64,000 nt of DNA from Bacillota bacterium (GCA_023436065.1 JAEZKU010000056.1:4306-68305); one strand, 5' to 3'; counted from the first letter of the stretch, positions 1 through 9,603 are shown. Made by a program: numbers and translations. The notes: generated from the letters alone by a model not told the origin.

Positions 1-2
1 AG

Positions 3-596
3 GCACAGTTTTCTAAGGAGAAGCCGATTGCGGTATTTACCGATGCACGTGTCGTGGATCAGAATCTTTCGACGATCCATCCGTCCTTCTTTGGTTCGGG
101 ACACCTAGACCCAAGAAAGACCGATCTGGCACATCTTTTGATGGAGAATAAGCTGATTGGTTGTACAGTGATGGTGAATGCAGCACTTCGCAGGAAGCTG
201 CAGGAAAACCGTCTGCCGCAGCATGCAAGATATCATGATTGGTGGGTTGCGCTGATAGCGGCGTCCTTCGGTAAAATTGGCTACGTGGAGGAAGGTACTC
301 TGCTTTACCGTCAGCACGGTAATAATATGGTCGGAGATTCCGGTTTTTCATCCTATCTTAAAAACAGGTTATCGAATCTGCAAAAGCAGAAGAAAGCACT
401 GGAGGCACTTTATAGACAGGCAGAAGATTTTTTAAGTATTTACTGCAGCCAGCTCAGTGAAGATAACCGGGAAATTCTCAGGCGTTTTTCTGCCCTGGAA
501 GAGCTTGGATTTACGAAAAAAAGAATAGAAGCTGTTCGAAATGGTTTCCTAAAATCAGGTCTGGTACGCAATTTAGGATTACTTCTGATTCTATAA
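3..596 (+). CDS. Family 2 glycosyltransferase, C-terminal part (5' end outside window)
   Basis: The frame is open from base 3, so the gene starts upstream of the window. Visible residues include 'VFTDARVVD', which fits the DxD-like region of a GT-A fold glycosyltransferase, and 'HDWWVALIAASFGKIGYVEE' followed by 'YRQHGNNMVG', a signature of rhamnosyltransferase-like family 2 enzymes that transfer sugars from nucleotide donors onto cell-surface polysaccharides. The last ~80 residues are helical and charged, as in this subgroup. No clear terminator follows. Donor and acceptor cannot be told from the fragment. Confidence 0.82.
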   Translation, partial: AQFSKEKPIAVFTDARVVDQNLSTIHPSFFGSGHLDPRKTDLAHLLMENKLIGCTVMVNAALRRKLQENRLPQHARYHDWWVALIAASFGKIGYVEEGTLLYRQHGNNMVGDSGFSSYLKNRLSNLQKQKKALEALYRQAEDFLSIYCSQLSEDNREILRRFSALEELGFTKKRIEAVRNGFLKSGLVRNLGLLLIL

Positions 597-725
597 AACC
601 GATCAGTATGATCAAATGCACTGTTAGAAGTGAATGAAAACGTAAACATAAATTTGAATTTTTATACACTCGCTTTAGTGATTTAAACCAATAAAAATTT
701 TATGCAAATAGCACGCTTTCTGTAC

Positions 726-754
726 TTGACAAACACATATGTAGTTGATACAAT
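726..754 (+). promoter_or_regulatory. Sigma-A-type promoter of ilvN-ilvC
   Basis: TTGACA at 726-731 and TACAAT at 749-754 are separated by 17 bases, close to the sigma-A consensus. Transcription would start near 761, leaving a leader of about 125 bases before ilvN. Confidence 0.75.
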
Positions 755-794
755 AACATACAACTTAATAATCTTACTTTTTATACAGCAACAG

Positions 795-835
795 AAGCCC
801 CATTACAGAGTGTCCTGTGGTAGTGGGCTTTTCTT
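795..835 (+). terminator. Intrinsic terminator inside the ilvN leader (attenuator candidate)
   Basis: AAGCCC at 795-800 pairs with GGGCTT at 825-830. After one bulged C the stem continues (802-806 with 820-824), and TTTTCTT follows from 829. It lies between the promoter at 726-754 and the ilvN start at 886, so it would end transcripts early unless antitermination occurs. No T-box sequence and no branched-chain-codon leader peptide was found. Confidence 0.6.
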
Positions 836-885
836 ATAAGGTTTTGGACACGATAAATACGTTACATAACAGAGAGGTGCATGCT

Positions 886-1389
886 ATGAAAAGGATGGTA
901 TTATCGATTCTGGTGGATAACACTGCCGGTGTATTGAGCCGTGTTGCAGGATTGTTCAGTAGAAGAGGATATAATATCGACAGTTTGACAGTTGGTGAGA
1001 CTCAAGACCCGGCCATCTCCCGAATGACAATATTGGCGCATGGAGATGATCAAATTTTAGACCAGATCAGAAAGCAGTTGTTAAAGCTGGAGGATGTGAT
1101 TGAGATTAAGGAATTGGCACCCGGGGAATCTGTGACCAGAGAATTAATCTTGGTCAAGGTGGCTGCCAGTGAAAAGGATCGTCAGGCGATTATCTCGATA
1201 GCTGATATCTTTCGTGCCAAGATCGTAGATGTGGCATTGGAATCACTGATGATTGAGCTTACCGGTAATCAGAATAAGATCGATGCGTTCATCAAGCTGC
1301 TGGACCAATACACAATCAAGGAACTCGTAAGAACCGGTATCACAGGACTGGCAAGAGGCTCCGGTGATATCTCTGATTTTGATGATTAA
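886..1389 (+). CDS. ilvN: Acetolactate synthase small (regulatory) subunit
   Basis: This 167-residue protein is the regulatory subunit of acetohydroxyacid synthase, the first common enzyme of valine, leucine and isoleucine synthesis. Residues 1-75 form an ACT domain ('LSILVDNTAGVLSRVAGLFS', then 'RRGYNIDSLTVGET'), which binds valine for feedback inhibition. The C-terminal half is the usual IlvN tail. The ATG at 886 is chosen over an upstream in-frame codon at 817 because AGAGAGG sits just before it, and because residue 1 then matches the family start. ilvC follows in the same direction. The catalytic subunit ilvB is not in the window. Confidence 0.93.
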   Translation: MKRMVLSILVDNTAGVLSRVAGLFSRRGYNIDSLTVGETQDPAISRMTILAHGDDQILDQIRKQLLKLEDVIEIKELAPGESVTRELILVKVAASEKDRQAIISIADIFRAKIVDVALESLMIELTGNQNKIDAFIKLLDQYTIKELVRTGITGLARGSGDISDFDD

Positions 1390-1503
1390 TAAAAGAAGCG
1401 GAATAATTAAATGGCATAATGCTATTTATTAAGGGGATATTTCTCAAAAATAAAATAGGGGCATACCCAATAGGGTAGCTTAAGGAAAATGGAGGATAAA
1501 AAG

Positions 1504-2514
1504 ATGGCAAAGATTTTTTATCAACAGGATTGTAATCTTTCTTTATTAGAAGGAAAGACAGTAGCTGTAATCGGTTACGGTAGTCAGGGACATGCACATG
1601 CATTAAATGCAAAGGAATCAGGCGTTCATGTTATTATCGGTCTTTACGAAGGAAGCAAATCCTGGGCTAAGGCAGAAGCAGCAGGCTTTGAGGTATATAC
1701 AGCAGCAGAAGCTGCGAAGAAGGCTGATATTATCATGATCCTTATTAATGATGAGAAGCAGGCTAAGTTATATAAGGAGTCTATTGCTCCGAACCTTCAG
1801 CCAGGCAATGCACTGATGTTTGCACATGGTTTTAGTATTCATTTCGGTCAGATTATTCCTCCTGCCGATGTTGATGTTTTGATGATTGCACCGAAGGGTC
1901 CCGGACACACTGTAAGAAGCCAGTATCAGGAGGGTCGCGGTGTACCTTGTCTGATTGCGGTACATCAGAACGCTACTGGTAAAGCGCATGACCTGGGTCT
2001 TGCTTATGCACTTGCTATTGGAGGTGCGAGAGCCGGTGTTCTCCAGACTACCTTCAGAGAAGAGACCGAGACAGATCTCTTTGGTGAGCAGGCAGTTCTT
2101 TGCGGTGGTGTAACTGCTTTGATGAAGGCTGGTTTTGAGACCTTGGTTGAAGCCGGTTATGAGCCGGAGAGTGCTTACTTTGAATGTATCCATGAGATGA
2201 AGCTGATTGTTGATTTGATCAACGAAAGCGGCTTTGCAGGAATGAGATATTCCATCTCCAATACTGCAGAATATGGTGATTATGTATCAGGCTCCAGAGT
2301 AATTACAGCTGAGACTAAGGCTACTATGAAGCAGATCCTTACTGAGATCCAGGATGGTACCTTTGCACGTAACTGGTTACTTGAGAACCAGGTTGGATGC
2401 CCTAACTTCTATGCCAAGAGAAGAATTGAAGCAAATCATGAGCTTGAGAAGGTTGGAGCAGAGCTTCGTAAGATGATGAGCTGGACTAACAAGCCGAAGT
2501 TGATCAATAACTAA
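1504..2514 (+). CDS. ilvC: Ketol-acid reductoisomerase (NADP+), class I
   Basis: This 336-residue enzyme carries out the alkyl migration and NADPH-dependent reduction of acetolactate or acetohydroxybutyrate. The N-terminal Rossmann fold shows 'VAVIGYGSQGHAHALN' near residue 20, and the all-helical C-terminal knot domain follows, with 'GVTALMKAGFETLVEAGY' and metal-binding acidic residues in 'CIHEMKLIVDLI'. The length is normal for class I. The start at 1504 has GGAGG eight bases upstream, whereas the in-frame ATG at 1489 overlaps that site. It is probably cotranscribed with ilvN and is followed by a strong terminator. Confidence 0.95.
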   Translation: MAKIFYQQDCNLSLLEGKTVAVIGYGSQGHAHALNAKESGVHVIIGLYEGSKSWAKAEAAGFEVYTAAEAAKKADIIMILINDEKQAKLYKESIAPNLQPGNALMFAHGFSIHFGQIIPPADVDVLMIAPKGPGHTVRSQYQEGRGVPCLIAVHQNATGKAHDLGLAYALAIGGARAGVLQTTFREETETDLFGEQAVLCGGVTALMKAGFETLVEAGYEPESAYFECIHEMKLIVDLINESGFAGMRYSISNTAEYGDYVSGSRVITAETKATMKQILTEIQDGTFARNWLLENQVGCPNFYAKRRIEANHELEKVGAELRKMMSWTNKPKLINN

Positions 2515-2540
2515 TTGAATAAATAAGAGATGGCATATCA

Positions 2541-2581
2541 GCCGGTTGCTTTTGAAGATTTCAGAAGCAGCCGGTTTTTTT
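2541..2581 (+). terminator. Intrinsic terminator after ilvC
   Basis: The arm starting GCCGGTTGCTT (2541) pairs with AAGCAGCCGG (ending 2574) and is followed by seven T residues. Confidence 0.85.
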
Positions 2582-2618
2582 ACGTCCTATTACATAAATA
2601 CGATTTAGGTATTCACTA

Positions 2619-2647
2619 TTGAAAATATTGGATGGAACTGGTATAAT
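2619..2647 (+). promoter_or_regulatory. Promoter of the tetR-GH2-GPH-GH36 operon
   Basis: TTGAAA at 2619-2624 and TATAAT at 2642-2647 are separated by exactly 17 bases. The start point would be near 2654, inside the palindrome described in the next entry. Confidence 0.75.
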
Positions 2648-2685
2648 AAAACCAGAAAACTAAAATTAGTTTTCTGGTTTTATTA
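2644..2685. promoter_or_regulatory. Perfect 42-bp palindrome over the -10 box and start site (operator candidate)
   Basis: Arms at 2644-2663 and 2666-2685 are exact 20-bp inverted repeats around AA. The palindrome covers the -10 hexamer and the predicted start site and ends about 50 bases before the tetR gene, as expected for an autoregulatory TetR operator. It could instead fold as an RNA hairpin at the 5' end of the transcript, or act as a second terminator for ilvC. Confidence 0.6.
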
Positions 2686-2736
2686 CTTTGAGATTAAATT
2701 TGATCATACATTGACAGCATAAAGTGAGGGGAAAGA

Positions 2737-3291
2737 ATGGAATTGAAGGAAAAGATTATTGATGCCGTAATTGAATTATTTAATGAAAAGGGTTTGAAAT
2801 TTACAATGGATGATGTGGCAAAGCGAATCGGCATCAGTAAAAGAACTATATATACGGTTGTGGAGGATAAGGAAGAGTTATTTATTGATACCGTGAACAC
2901 GGTATTTGATTCAATCAAGCAAAGCGAGAAGGAAATTCTGGAGGAAGATCTGGATACGCTCATTAAGCTTAGAAAGCTTTTGATTATCTTGCCGGAGCGG
3001 TATAAAACGATGAACTTTAAGCAGTTTTACGCGATGAAGGAAAAATATCCAAGGATCTATAGTAAGATTGAAGACCGGCTGGAGACGGACTGGGATGCTA
3101 CCTTCAGGCTGATGGAGCAGGCAATGGAGGAGGGGAAGATCAGGAAAATCAATCTTTCGGTATTCAGGGCAGTATTCACGGGAACGATCGAATTCTATCT
3201 GAGCCGGCCGATACTGGCAGAAGAAGGAATGCCATATCAGGATGCATTGAATCAGATGCTTGACATCCTGTTTGAAGGTGTAAAAATGTAG
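2737..3291 (+). CDS. TetR/AcrR family transcriptional regulator
   Basis: This 184-residue repressor-type protein has an N-terminal helix-turn-helix of the TetR class: residues 1-47, with 'FTMDDVAKRIGISKRTIYTV' as the recognition region. The C-terminal ~130 residues are helical and variable, as in ligand-binding/dimerisation domains of this family. GAGGGG precedes the ATG. It is the first gene of the sugar operon and sits directly behind a palindrome that overlaps its own promoter, so it probably controls itself and the three catabolic genes. The inducer is unknown; a galactoside or glucuronide is an inference from the neighbours. Confidence 0.88.
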   Translation: MELKEKIIDAVIELFNEKGLKFTMDDVAKRIGISKRTIYTVVEDKEELFIDTVNTVFDSIKQSEKEILEEDLDTLIKLRKLLIILPERYKTMNFKQFYAMKEKYPRIYSKIEDRLETDWDATFRLMEQAMEEGKIRKINLSVFRAVFTGTIEFYLSRPILAEEGMPYQDALNQMLDILFEGVKM

Positions 3292-3328
3292 CGATTAATC
3301 GTGAATAAAACAAAGGAAAGGAGTAAGT

Positions 3329-5758
3329 ATGATACGGCACTTGGATTTAAATAATGAATGGAAATATTCGGAAGGGTTTGAGGAGCAGATGCTGAATAAG
3401 GATTACGATGACAGCAAAATGGAGCAGATCCGAATTCCACATACCAATAAGCTGCTCCCCTATCATTATATTGATGAAATGGATTATCAATTCATCAGCT
3501 GCTATCGGAGGCATATCTATGCGGAACCGGACTGGATGAGTAAGCAGGTACTACTCACCTTTGAGGCGGTAGCGCATGTAGCCAGGGTATATGTTAATGG
3601 TATTGAGGCTGCCGTTCATGAGGGTGGATATACTGCCTTCACCGTGAATATCTCTCAGTTACTGGACTATGGTGAGGATAACGTGATTGCGGTGATGGCA
3701 GACAGCAGAGAATGCAATAACCTTCCGCCCTTTGGTAATGTGATTGACTATCTGACCTATGGCGGTATCTACCGTGAAGTTTCACTGGATATCAAAGAAC
3801 AATACTATATAGACGATGTCTATGTAAGAACCAGAGATACCGGTAACCGTCAGGCAGATGAGAAGACGGTTGACCTCTCTGTGAAGCTGAATAGTCCAAT
3901 CGAAGGTGAGGGACTGAAGCTGGACTATTCACTGCTGGACAGTCAGGGAGGAGTAATCTGCGCTGACTTTAGATTAATGGATCAGGAGTACTTGAATTTT
4001 ACTTTTGACATTAAGGGGATCCGGGAGTGGAATATCGATGATCCCAACCTTTACTTTTTGAAATTGGAGCTTAGCGGGAATGCAACCGGTGTAGGAAAGC
4101 TGGATGAGAAAAAGGTACGGTTTGGATTTCGTACCTGCGAATTCAGAAAAGACGGTTTTTATTTAAATCACAGAAAAATCAAGCTTTTAGGGCTGAACAG
4201 ACACCAGAGTTATCCATATGTAGGGTATGCAATGCCAAAGAGGCAGCAGCAGAGAGATGCGGAGATTTTAAAGCATGAGCTTAAGGTCAATGCAGTACGA
4301 ACGTCACATTACCCGCAGTCCAGGCATTTCCTGGATCGATGCGACGAGCTCGGGCTTCTGGTATTTACCGAAATTCCAGGCTGGCAGCATATCGGGGATT
4401 CGGCTTGGAGGGACATTGCGGTGAATACGGTAGGAGAGATGATTCTTCAATACAGAAACCATCCTTCTATCATTCTCTGGGGAGTGCGAATTAATGAATC
4501 ACAGGATGATGATGAGTTCTACACCCGGACGAACCGTTTGGCACATGAGCTTGATCCGGACAGACAGACCGGTGGAGTCAGGTACCTTCAGAAAAGTAGC
4601 CTGCTGGAGGATGTCTATACCTATAATGATTTTTATCATAATGGAACCAATCCCGGACTAAGCAAGAAAGAGAAGGCAACCTCAAATATGGCTGCCCCGT
4701 ATCTGGTCACTGAATTTAACGGACATATGTTTCCGACTAAGCTTTTTGATGATGAGGAACATCGTCTGGAGCATGCCCTAAGGCATGCCCGTGTACTGGA
4801 TGCATTGTTTGCACAGGAGGAGATTACCGGAGGATTTGGCTGGTGTATGACAGACTACAATACGCACAAGGATTTCGGAAGCGGTGACAGGATCTGTTAT
4901 CACGGAGTGATGGATATGTTCCGTAACCCGAAACAGGCAGCAGCAGTATACGCCAGTCAATCAGATGCTGAGGTCATCTGCGAGGTTAATTCCACTTTGG
5001 ATATTGGGGATCATCCGGCTGGAAATATCAAACAGATTTATGCTTTTACGAATGCGGATAGCATAAGATTGTATAAGAATAACACGTTCATCAGGGAGTT
5101 TTACCCCTCCGGGAATCAGTTTAAACATCTGCCTCATCCGCCAATCCTGATTGATGATTTTATCGGAGAACTGCTTGAGAAGGAAGAAGGTTATGATCAT
5201 AGGACCTCTCAGGTGATGAAACAAATCCTTTATGCAGTTAAAAAGTACGGATCAATCAATCTTCCGATAAAATATAAGTTCAGAATGGCTATGCTGATGT
5301 TAACCAAGCATCTCACACTGGAGGAAGGAACCAGATTGTATTATAAATACATCGGAGGCTGGGGTGGGCAAGCCACAAGCTTTCGCTTTGAAGCGATCAA
5401 GGATAACCGGGTCGTGAAGACAATCACGAAAGCACCCGCAGGTCATCCAAAGCTAATCATTTCGACAGATGCACAGGAGCTTACGGAAGGGGAAACCTAT
5501 GATATTGCTGCAATCCGGATCAAAGCTGTTGATGTCAACGGGAATCTGCTGCCGTATTATCAGGAGCCGGTTACGCTTCGTGCCGGTGGAGCAATTGCCT
5601 TGATCGGTCCTGAGACAATCAGCCTGAAGGGTGGATATGGCGGGACCTATATCAGAACGACAGGGGTAACCGGGGAAGGAACACTCTATCTGCGTCAGGC
5701 CGATCTGGGTGAATATACGGTCAACTTCCGGGTCAGAGAAGGTAATCCTGCGAGATAA
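3329..5758 (+). CDS. Glycoside hydrolase family 2 (beta-galactosidase/beta-glucuronidase type)
   Basis: This 809-residue retaining beta-glycosidase has the GH2 domain order: an N-terminal jelly-roll (about 1-180), an immunoglobulin-like sandwich (about 185-270), a TIM barrel (about 275-570) and a long extra C-terminal region. The acid/base is probably Glu390 in 'LWGVRINES', and the nucleophile Glu462 in 'LVTEFNGH'. There is no signal peptide, so it acts in the cytoplasm on sugar imported by the symporter downstream. AAAGGAGT precedes the ATG. Whether the substrate is a beta-galactoside, glucuronide or other beta-glycoside cannot be told from sequence alone. Confidence 0.88.
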   Translation: MIRHLDLNNEWKYSEGFEEQMLNKDYDDSKMEQIRIPHTNKLLPYHYIDEMDYQFISCYRRHIYAEPDWMSKQVLLTFEAVAHVARVYVNGIEAAVHEGGYTAFTVNISQLLDYGEDNVIAVMADSRECNNLPPFGNVIDYLTYGGIYREVSLDIKEQYYIDDVYVRTRDTGNRQADEKTVDLSVKLNSPIEGEGLKLDYSLLDSQGGVICADFRLMDQEYLNFTFDIKGIREWNIDDPNLYFLKLELSGNATGVGKLDEKKVRFGFRTCEFRKDGFYLNHRKIKLLGLNRHQSYPYVGYAMPKRQQQRDAEILKHELKVNAVRTSHYPQSRHFLDRCDELGLLVFTEIPGWQHIGDSAWRDIAVNTVGEMILQYRNHPSIILWGVRINESQDDDEFYTRTNRLAHELDPDRQTGGVRYLQKSSLLEDVYTYNDFYHNGTNPGLSKKEKATSNMAAPYLVTEFNGHMFPTKLFDDEEHRLEHALRHARVLDALFAQEEITGGFGWCMTDYNTHKDFGSGDRICYHGVMDMFRNPKQAAAVYASQSDAEVICEVNSTLDIGDHPAGNIKQIYAFTNADSIRLYKNNTFIREFYPSGNQFKHLPHPPILIDDFIGELLEKEEGYDHRTSQVMKQILYAVKKYGSINLPIKYKFRMAMLMLTKHLTLEEGTRLYYKYIGGWGGQATSFRFEAIKDNRVVKTITKAPAGHPKLIISTDAQELTEGETYDIAAIRIKAVDVNGNLLPYYQEPVTLRAGGAIALIGPETISLKGGYGGTYIRTTGVTGEGTLYLRQADLGEYTVNFRVREGNPAR

Positions 5759-5842
5759 ACCCATGGGTATGGGACAATTGGGTAACTCGCCGAAGAGCTA
5801 TAGATATATTCGCAATCACTATATAAGAAAAGAGGAGAAGGT

Positions 5843-7195
5843 ATGAATTTAACACGTAAAGAAAAAATCTCTTATGGAATGGGTGCTGTTGGGAAGGACA
5901 TGGTCTACTGTATTGTTTCCGGCTTCTTGCTATACTACTATAAAGATGTACTTGGTATCAGTGCAACCTTCATCGGTGTATTGTTTATGATTGCCCGTAT
6001 CTTTGATGCCTTAAACGATCCCTTCATGGGAATTCTGATTGAGAAGACCGACACAAAATGGGGTAAATTCAGACCCTGGCTGCTGATCGGAACCATCTTA
6101 AGTGCGATTTCACTTATTGTGATGTATTCGGTTCCAAAGGGATTAAGCGGAACCCCTTTGCTCATCTATGTTTCTGTGGCGTACATACTGTGGTGTGCTA
6201 CCTATACACTGATGGATATTCCTTACTGGTCCATGATACCTGCCATCAGCCAAAATGAGAAGGACAGGGAGTCTATTTCTGTTATCGGCAGAAGCTGCGC
6301 CGGGCTTGGTTTCGCTATTCCTACTGCCTTGACGATGGTATTGCTTCCTATCCTGGGCAAAGGAGATGAGCGCCTTGGATTTCAGAGGATTGCCGGTATC
6401 ATTGCCGTGATCTTTCTGGCTACTATTCTTGTAACGGTGACGAATGTCAGAGAAAAGGAAAAACCGATCGTCAGATCACCCAGAATCAAGGAGATGTTCC
6501 GGGCTTTATTCAGCAATGACCAGGCGATGGCGATCGTAATCATGATTGTAATCTTTAATGCCTCTGTCTACCTGACCTCACAGCTTGCCATCTATTTCTT
6601 CAAATACGATATCGGTAATGCCGCATTATACGGAATCTTCGGTACAGTGGGCGGTGCCACACAGATTCTTTCCATGATGACGCTTCCCATACTTCGTCAG
6701 AAGTTTAGGAGGAAAGCGATATTTACAGGCGCACTGTTGCTTGCAATTCTGGGTTACGCCCTGTTGTTCATACTTGGTGAGACGGATACTTCGAATCTGG
6801 TGCTGCTTTGTGTCGCAGCAATTATTATTTACTTTGGTTTTGGTCTGGCAACAGTACTGACAACTGTATTTCTTGCTGATACTGTGGATTATGGCGAATG
6901 GAAGACTAAGCAGAGAAGTGAAAGTGTCATCTTCTCCATGCAGACCTTCGTGGTACAGCTGGCTTCAGCGTTTTCCGTCCTGATAGCCGGCATCAGTCTG
7001 GATGTAGTAAAGCTGGATGTGAATGCAGAGGTGCAGAAAGCCTCAACACTACAGGGAATGCGTATCTTTATGATTGTAATTCCAATGATTGGTTTACTTA
7101 TATCCATCCTTTTGTTTAGAAAAAAATATAAGCTGACAGAAGAACGTATGGGAGAGATTTTGGCCGAGCTTAAGGAAAGGGAAGGAGTCAAATGA
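5843..7195 (+). CDS. GPH-family sugar:cation symporter
   Basis: This 450-residue, 12-TM membrane protein belongs to the glycoside-pentoside-hexuronide:cation symporter family (MelB-like). The N-terminus 'KISYGMGAVGKDMVY' and the motif 'RIFDALNDPFMGILIEKTDT', followed by 'WGKFRPWLL', are diagnostic: the Asp pair in the DALNDP region corresponds to the cation site of MelB. It would import an oligosaccharide or glycoside for the flanking GH2 and GH36 enzymes. It has a good RBS (GAGGAGAAGG), and its stop overlaps the start of the GH36 gene by four bases, indicating translational coupling. Confidence 0.9.
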   Translation: MNLTRKEKISYGMGAVGKDMVYCIVSGFLLYYYKDVLGISATFIGVLFMIARIFDALNDPFMGILIEKTDTKWGKFRPWLLIGTILSAISLIVMYSVPKGLSGTPLLIYVSVAYILWCATYTLMDIPYWSMIPAISQNEKDRESISVIGRSCAGLGFAIPTALTMVLLPILGKGDERLGFQRIAGIIAVIFLATILVTVTNVREKEKPIVRSPRIKEMFRALFSNDQAMAIVIMIVIFNASVYLTSQLAIYFFKYDIGNAALYGIFGTVGGATQILSMMTLPILRQKFRRKAIFTGALLLAILGYALLFILGETDTSNLVLLCVAAIIIYFGFGLATVLTTVFLADTVDYGEWKTKQRSESVIFSMQTFVVQLASAFSVLIAGISLDVVKLDVNAEVQKASTLQGMRIFMIVIPMIGLLISILLFRKKYKLTEERMGEILAELKEREGVK

Positions 7196-9603
7196 TAAGA
7201 AGAAGCAAGGATTTATTTATCCTGGAAACAAAGAATACGACCTACTGCTTTCGTATTATGCCAAGTGGTCATCTAGAGCATCTCTATTATGGGAAAAGGA
7301 TTAAGCTTGATGCCGGGATGGAACCTCTGATTGAGAAGCATCGTTTCTTAGGAGGTACCGAGCTGGCTTATTCGACGGAGTACCCTAACTTAGGACTTGA
7401 GGATCTCTGTCTTGAGATGTCTTCGCACGGCAAGGGCGATATCAGGGAAGCCTTTATTGAACTAATTCATGCAGATGGAAGCAGTACCAGCGACTTTCTG
7501 TTCAGAGATGCGAAGCTGTTAACAAGAAAGGCTGCTCTAGTGACCCTGCCGTCTGCTTACCTAGAGGCTTCTGAGACAGTCAGTGAGGCTGTGAGTACCG
7601 CCCCGGAAGAGAAGTACGTCAGCCTTGCAGTAGAATTATATGATAAGAATTATGATATTGGGCTTACGTTAATTTATTCTGTCTTCGAGGAATGTGATGT
7701 CATTACAAGAAGTGCTGTGGTGAAAAATACCTCCGAGGCTATGATCAGGATCAATCGTATGATGAGCGGTCAACTGGATTTTGATACGGCAGCTTATCAT
7801 TTTAGTACCTTTCATGGTAACTGGGCAAGAGAGATGAAGCGACATGAGGTGAAGGCATCCCCCGGAATATGGGTAAGTGACTCCAAGTCGGGTATTTCCG
7901 GTAACCGAAGCAATCCCTTCTTCATGATCAGCAGTGAAGAGTCCGGTGAGGATTATGGCGACTGCTATGGCATCAATCTGATTTACAGCGGTAATCATTA
8001 TGAAGCAGCGGAAGTGAGCAGTACGGGGAAGCTGAGGGTGATCAACGGAATCAGCCCTAACGGTTTTGAGTGGCAGTTAGGACCCGGGCAGATCTTTGAA
8101 GCACCTGAAGCAGTCTATACCTACTCGGATAAAGGTGCCGGCGGTATGAGCCGGAATATGCATCAATTTATCAGAAAGCATATCGTCAGAGGTTATTGGA
8201 GGGATAGGAGCCGGCCGGTTCTTTTAAACAGCTGGGAGGCCAACTACTTTAAGTTCAACGAGAGTAAGCTGTTGAAACAGGCGAAGGCAGCTAAGGAAGT
8301 GGGAATAGAGCTTTTTGTGCTGGATGACGGATGGTTTGGAAAAAGAAATGATGATACCTCCTCCCTTGGTGATTGGACTGAGAATCGGGAGAAGCTGAAA
8401 AGCGGATTAAAAGGGCTTGCAGATGCAATCAATGCTCTTGGGTTGGATTTTGGTATCTGGGTGGAGCCTGAAATGCTGAATGAGGATAGTGAACTGTTCC
8501 GACTCCATCCGGATTGGGCAGTCAGGATTCCCGGATTGGGGCATTCCCTCGGAAGAAACCAGATGATTCTGGATTTGACCAGAGAAGAGGTGTGTACCTA
8601 TATCGTACAGGAGATGACCAGGGTATTCTCAGGTGCCAATATCAGTTATGTCAAATGGGATATGAACCGTATCTTTTCTGACTGTTACAGTAGTGCACTG
8701 CAACCGGAACAGCAGATGGAGTTTGGTCATCGTTATATACTCGGATTGTATCGGATCCTTGATACGCTGACCGAACGCTTCCCGAAGATACTATTCGAAA
8801 GCTGCGCCTCCGGAGGGAATCGGTTTGATCTGGGCATGCTGTGCTATATGCCGCAGACCTGGGCAAGTGACAATACAGATGCCATCTGCAGAGCTGAGAT
8901 TCAAGCCGGTTACAGCTATGGCTATCCTATGTCAACCATTGGGGCCCATGTCTCTTCCTGTCCGAACCATCAGACTCTTCGGAATACTTCCATTGAGACC
9001 CGGTTTGAAGTAGCTGCATTCGGACTTCTTGGGTACGAACTCAATCTGACAGAGCTAAATTCTGAGGAGAAACAGGCAGTGGCTAATCAGATTGCGTTTT
9101 ATAAGGAGCATAGGGAAGTATTCCAGTTCGGGGACTTCTACCGGATCAAAACCAATGAAGCCGGATGTTATCAGTGGATCAGCGTCGCCTCAGACAGAAA
9201 GAAGGCACTGGGGTTATATCTTCAGAAGGAAGTTATTCCGAATAATGCGTATGGTAAATTCCGTACAAGGGGTCTTGAGGATGATAGGGTATATCATATG
9301 ACAAACCGGCAGCGTACCTTCAATATCAAGGAGTTCGGTGATTTGATCAATATGATATCACCGATCCATATCAAAAAGGATTCCCTGGCACATAATCTGA
9401 TTGCATTGGTGAAGAAGATGCCGGGTGAGAAAGAAGATTGCACTGCATACGGAGACCTTTTCAATCATGCCGGTGTCAAATTGAAGCAGGGCTTCGCGGG
9501 AACAGGCTATGATGAAGAGGTACGGTTATTCCAGGATTATGCTTCCCGCCTGTATCTTTGGGAAGCGATAGATATCGTTGACATATCCGGAAAACAGTGT
9601 TAG
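7192..9603 (+). CDS. Alpha-galactosidase, glycoside hydrolase family 36
   Basis: This 803-residue cytoplasmic retaining alpha-galactosidase is longer than the typical ~730 residues. An N-terminal beta-supersandwich is followed by a TIM barrel with 'FVLDDGWFG'. The nucleophile is Asp490 in 'YVKWDMNR', and the acid/base is Asp560 in 'WASDNTDA'. The gene starts with the ATGA overlap of the symporter stop. Together with the GH2 enzyme it suggests use of mixed galactosides (raffinose-family, galactomannan or glycan fragments). No T-rich terminator follows; a structured region begins about 70 bases downstream. Confidence 0.92.
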   Translation: MIRRSKDLFILETKNTTYCFRIMPSGHLEHLYYGKRIKLDAGMEPLIEKHRFLGGTELAYSTEYPNLGLEDLCLEMSSHGKGDIREAFIELIHADGSSTSDFLFRDAKLLTRKAALVTLPSAYLEASETVSEAVSTAPEEKYVSLAVELYDKNYDIGLTLIYSVFEECDVITRSAVVKNTSEAMIRINRMMSGQLDFDTAAYHFSTFHGNWAREMKRHEVKASPGIWVSDSKSGISGNRSNPFFMISSEESGEDYGDCYGINLIYSGNHYEAAEVSSTGKLRVINGISPNGFEWQLGPGQIFEAPEAVYTYSDKGAGGMSRNMHQFIRKHIVRGYWRDRSRPVLLNSWEANYFKFNESKLLKQAKAAKEVGIELFVLDDGWFGKRNDDTSSLGDWTENREKLKSGLKGLADAINALGLDFGIWVEPEMLNEDSELFRLHPDWAVRIPGLGHSLGRNQMILDLTREEVCTYIVQEMTRVFSGANISYVKWDMNRIFSDCYSSALQPEQQMEFGHRYILGLYRILDTLTERFPKILFESCASGGNRFDLGMLCYMPQTWASDNTDAICRAEIQAGYSYGYPMSTIGAHVSSCPNHQTLRNTSIETRFEVAAFGLLGYELNLTELNSEEKQAVANQIAFYKEHREVFQFGDFYRIKTNEAGCYQWISVASDRKKALGLYLQKEVIPNNAYGKFRTRGLEDDRVYHMTNRQRTFNIKEFGDLINMISPIHIKKDSLAHNLIALVKKMPGEKEDCTAYGDLFNHAGVKLKQGFAGTGYDEEVRLFQDYASRLYLWEAIDIVDISGKQC

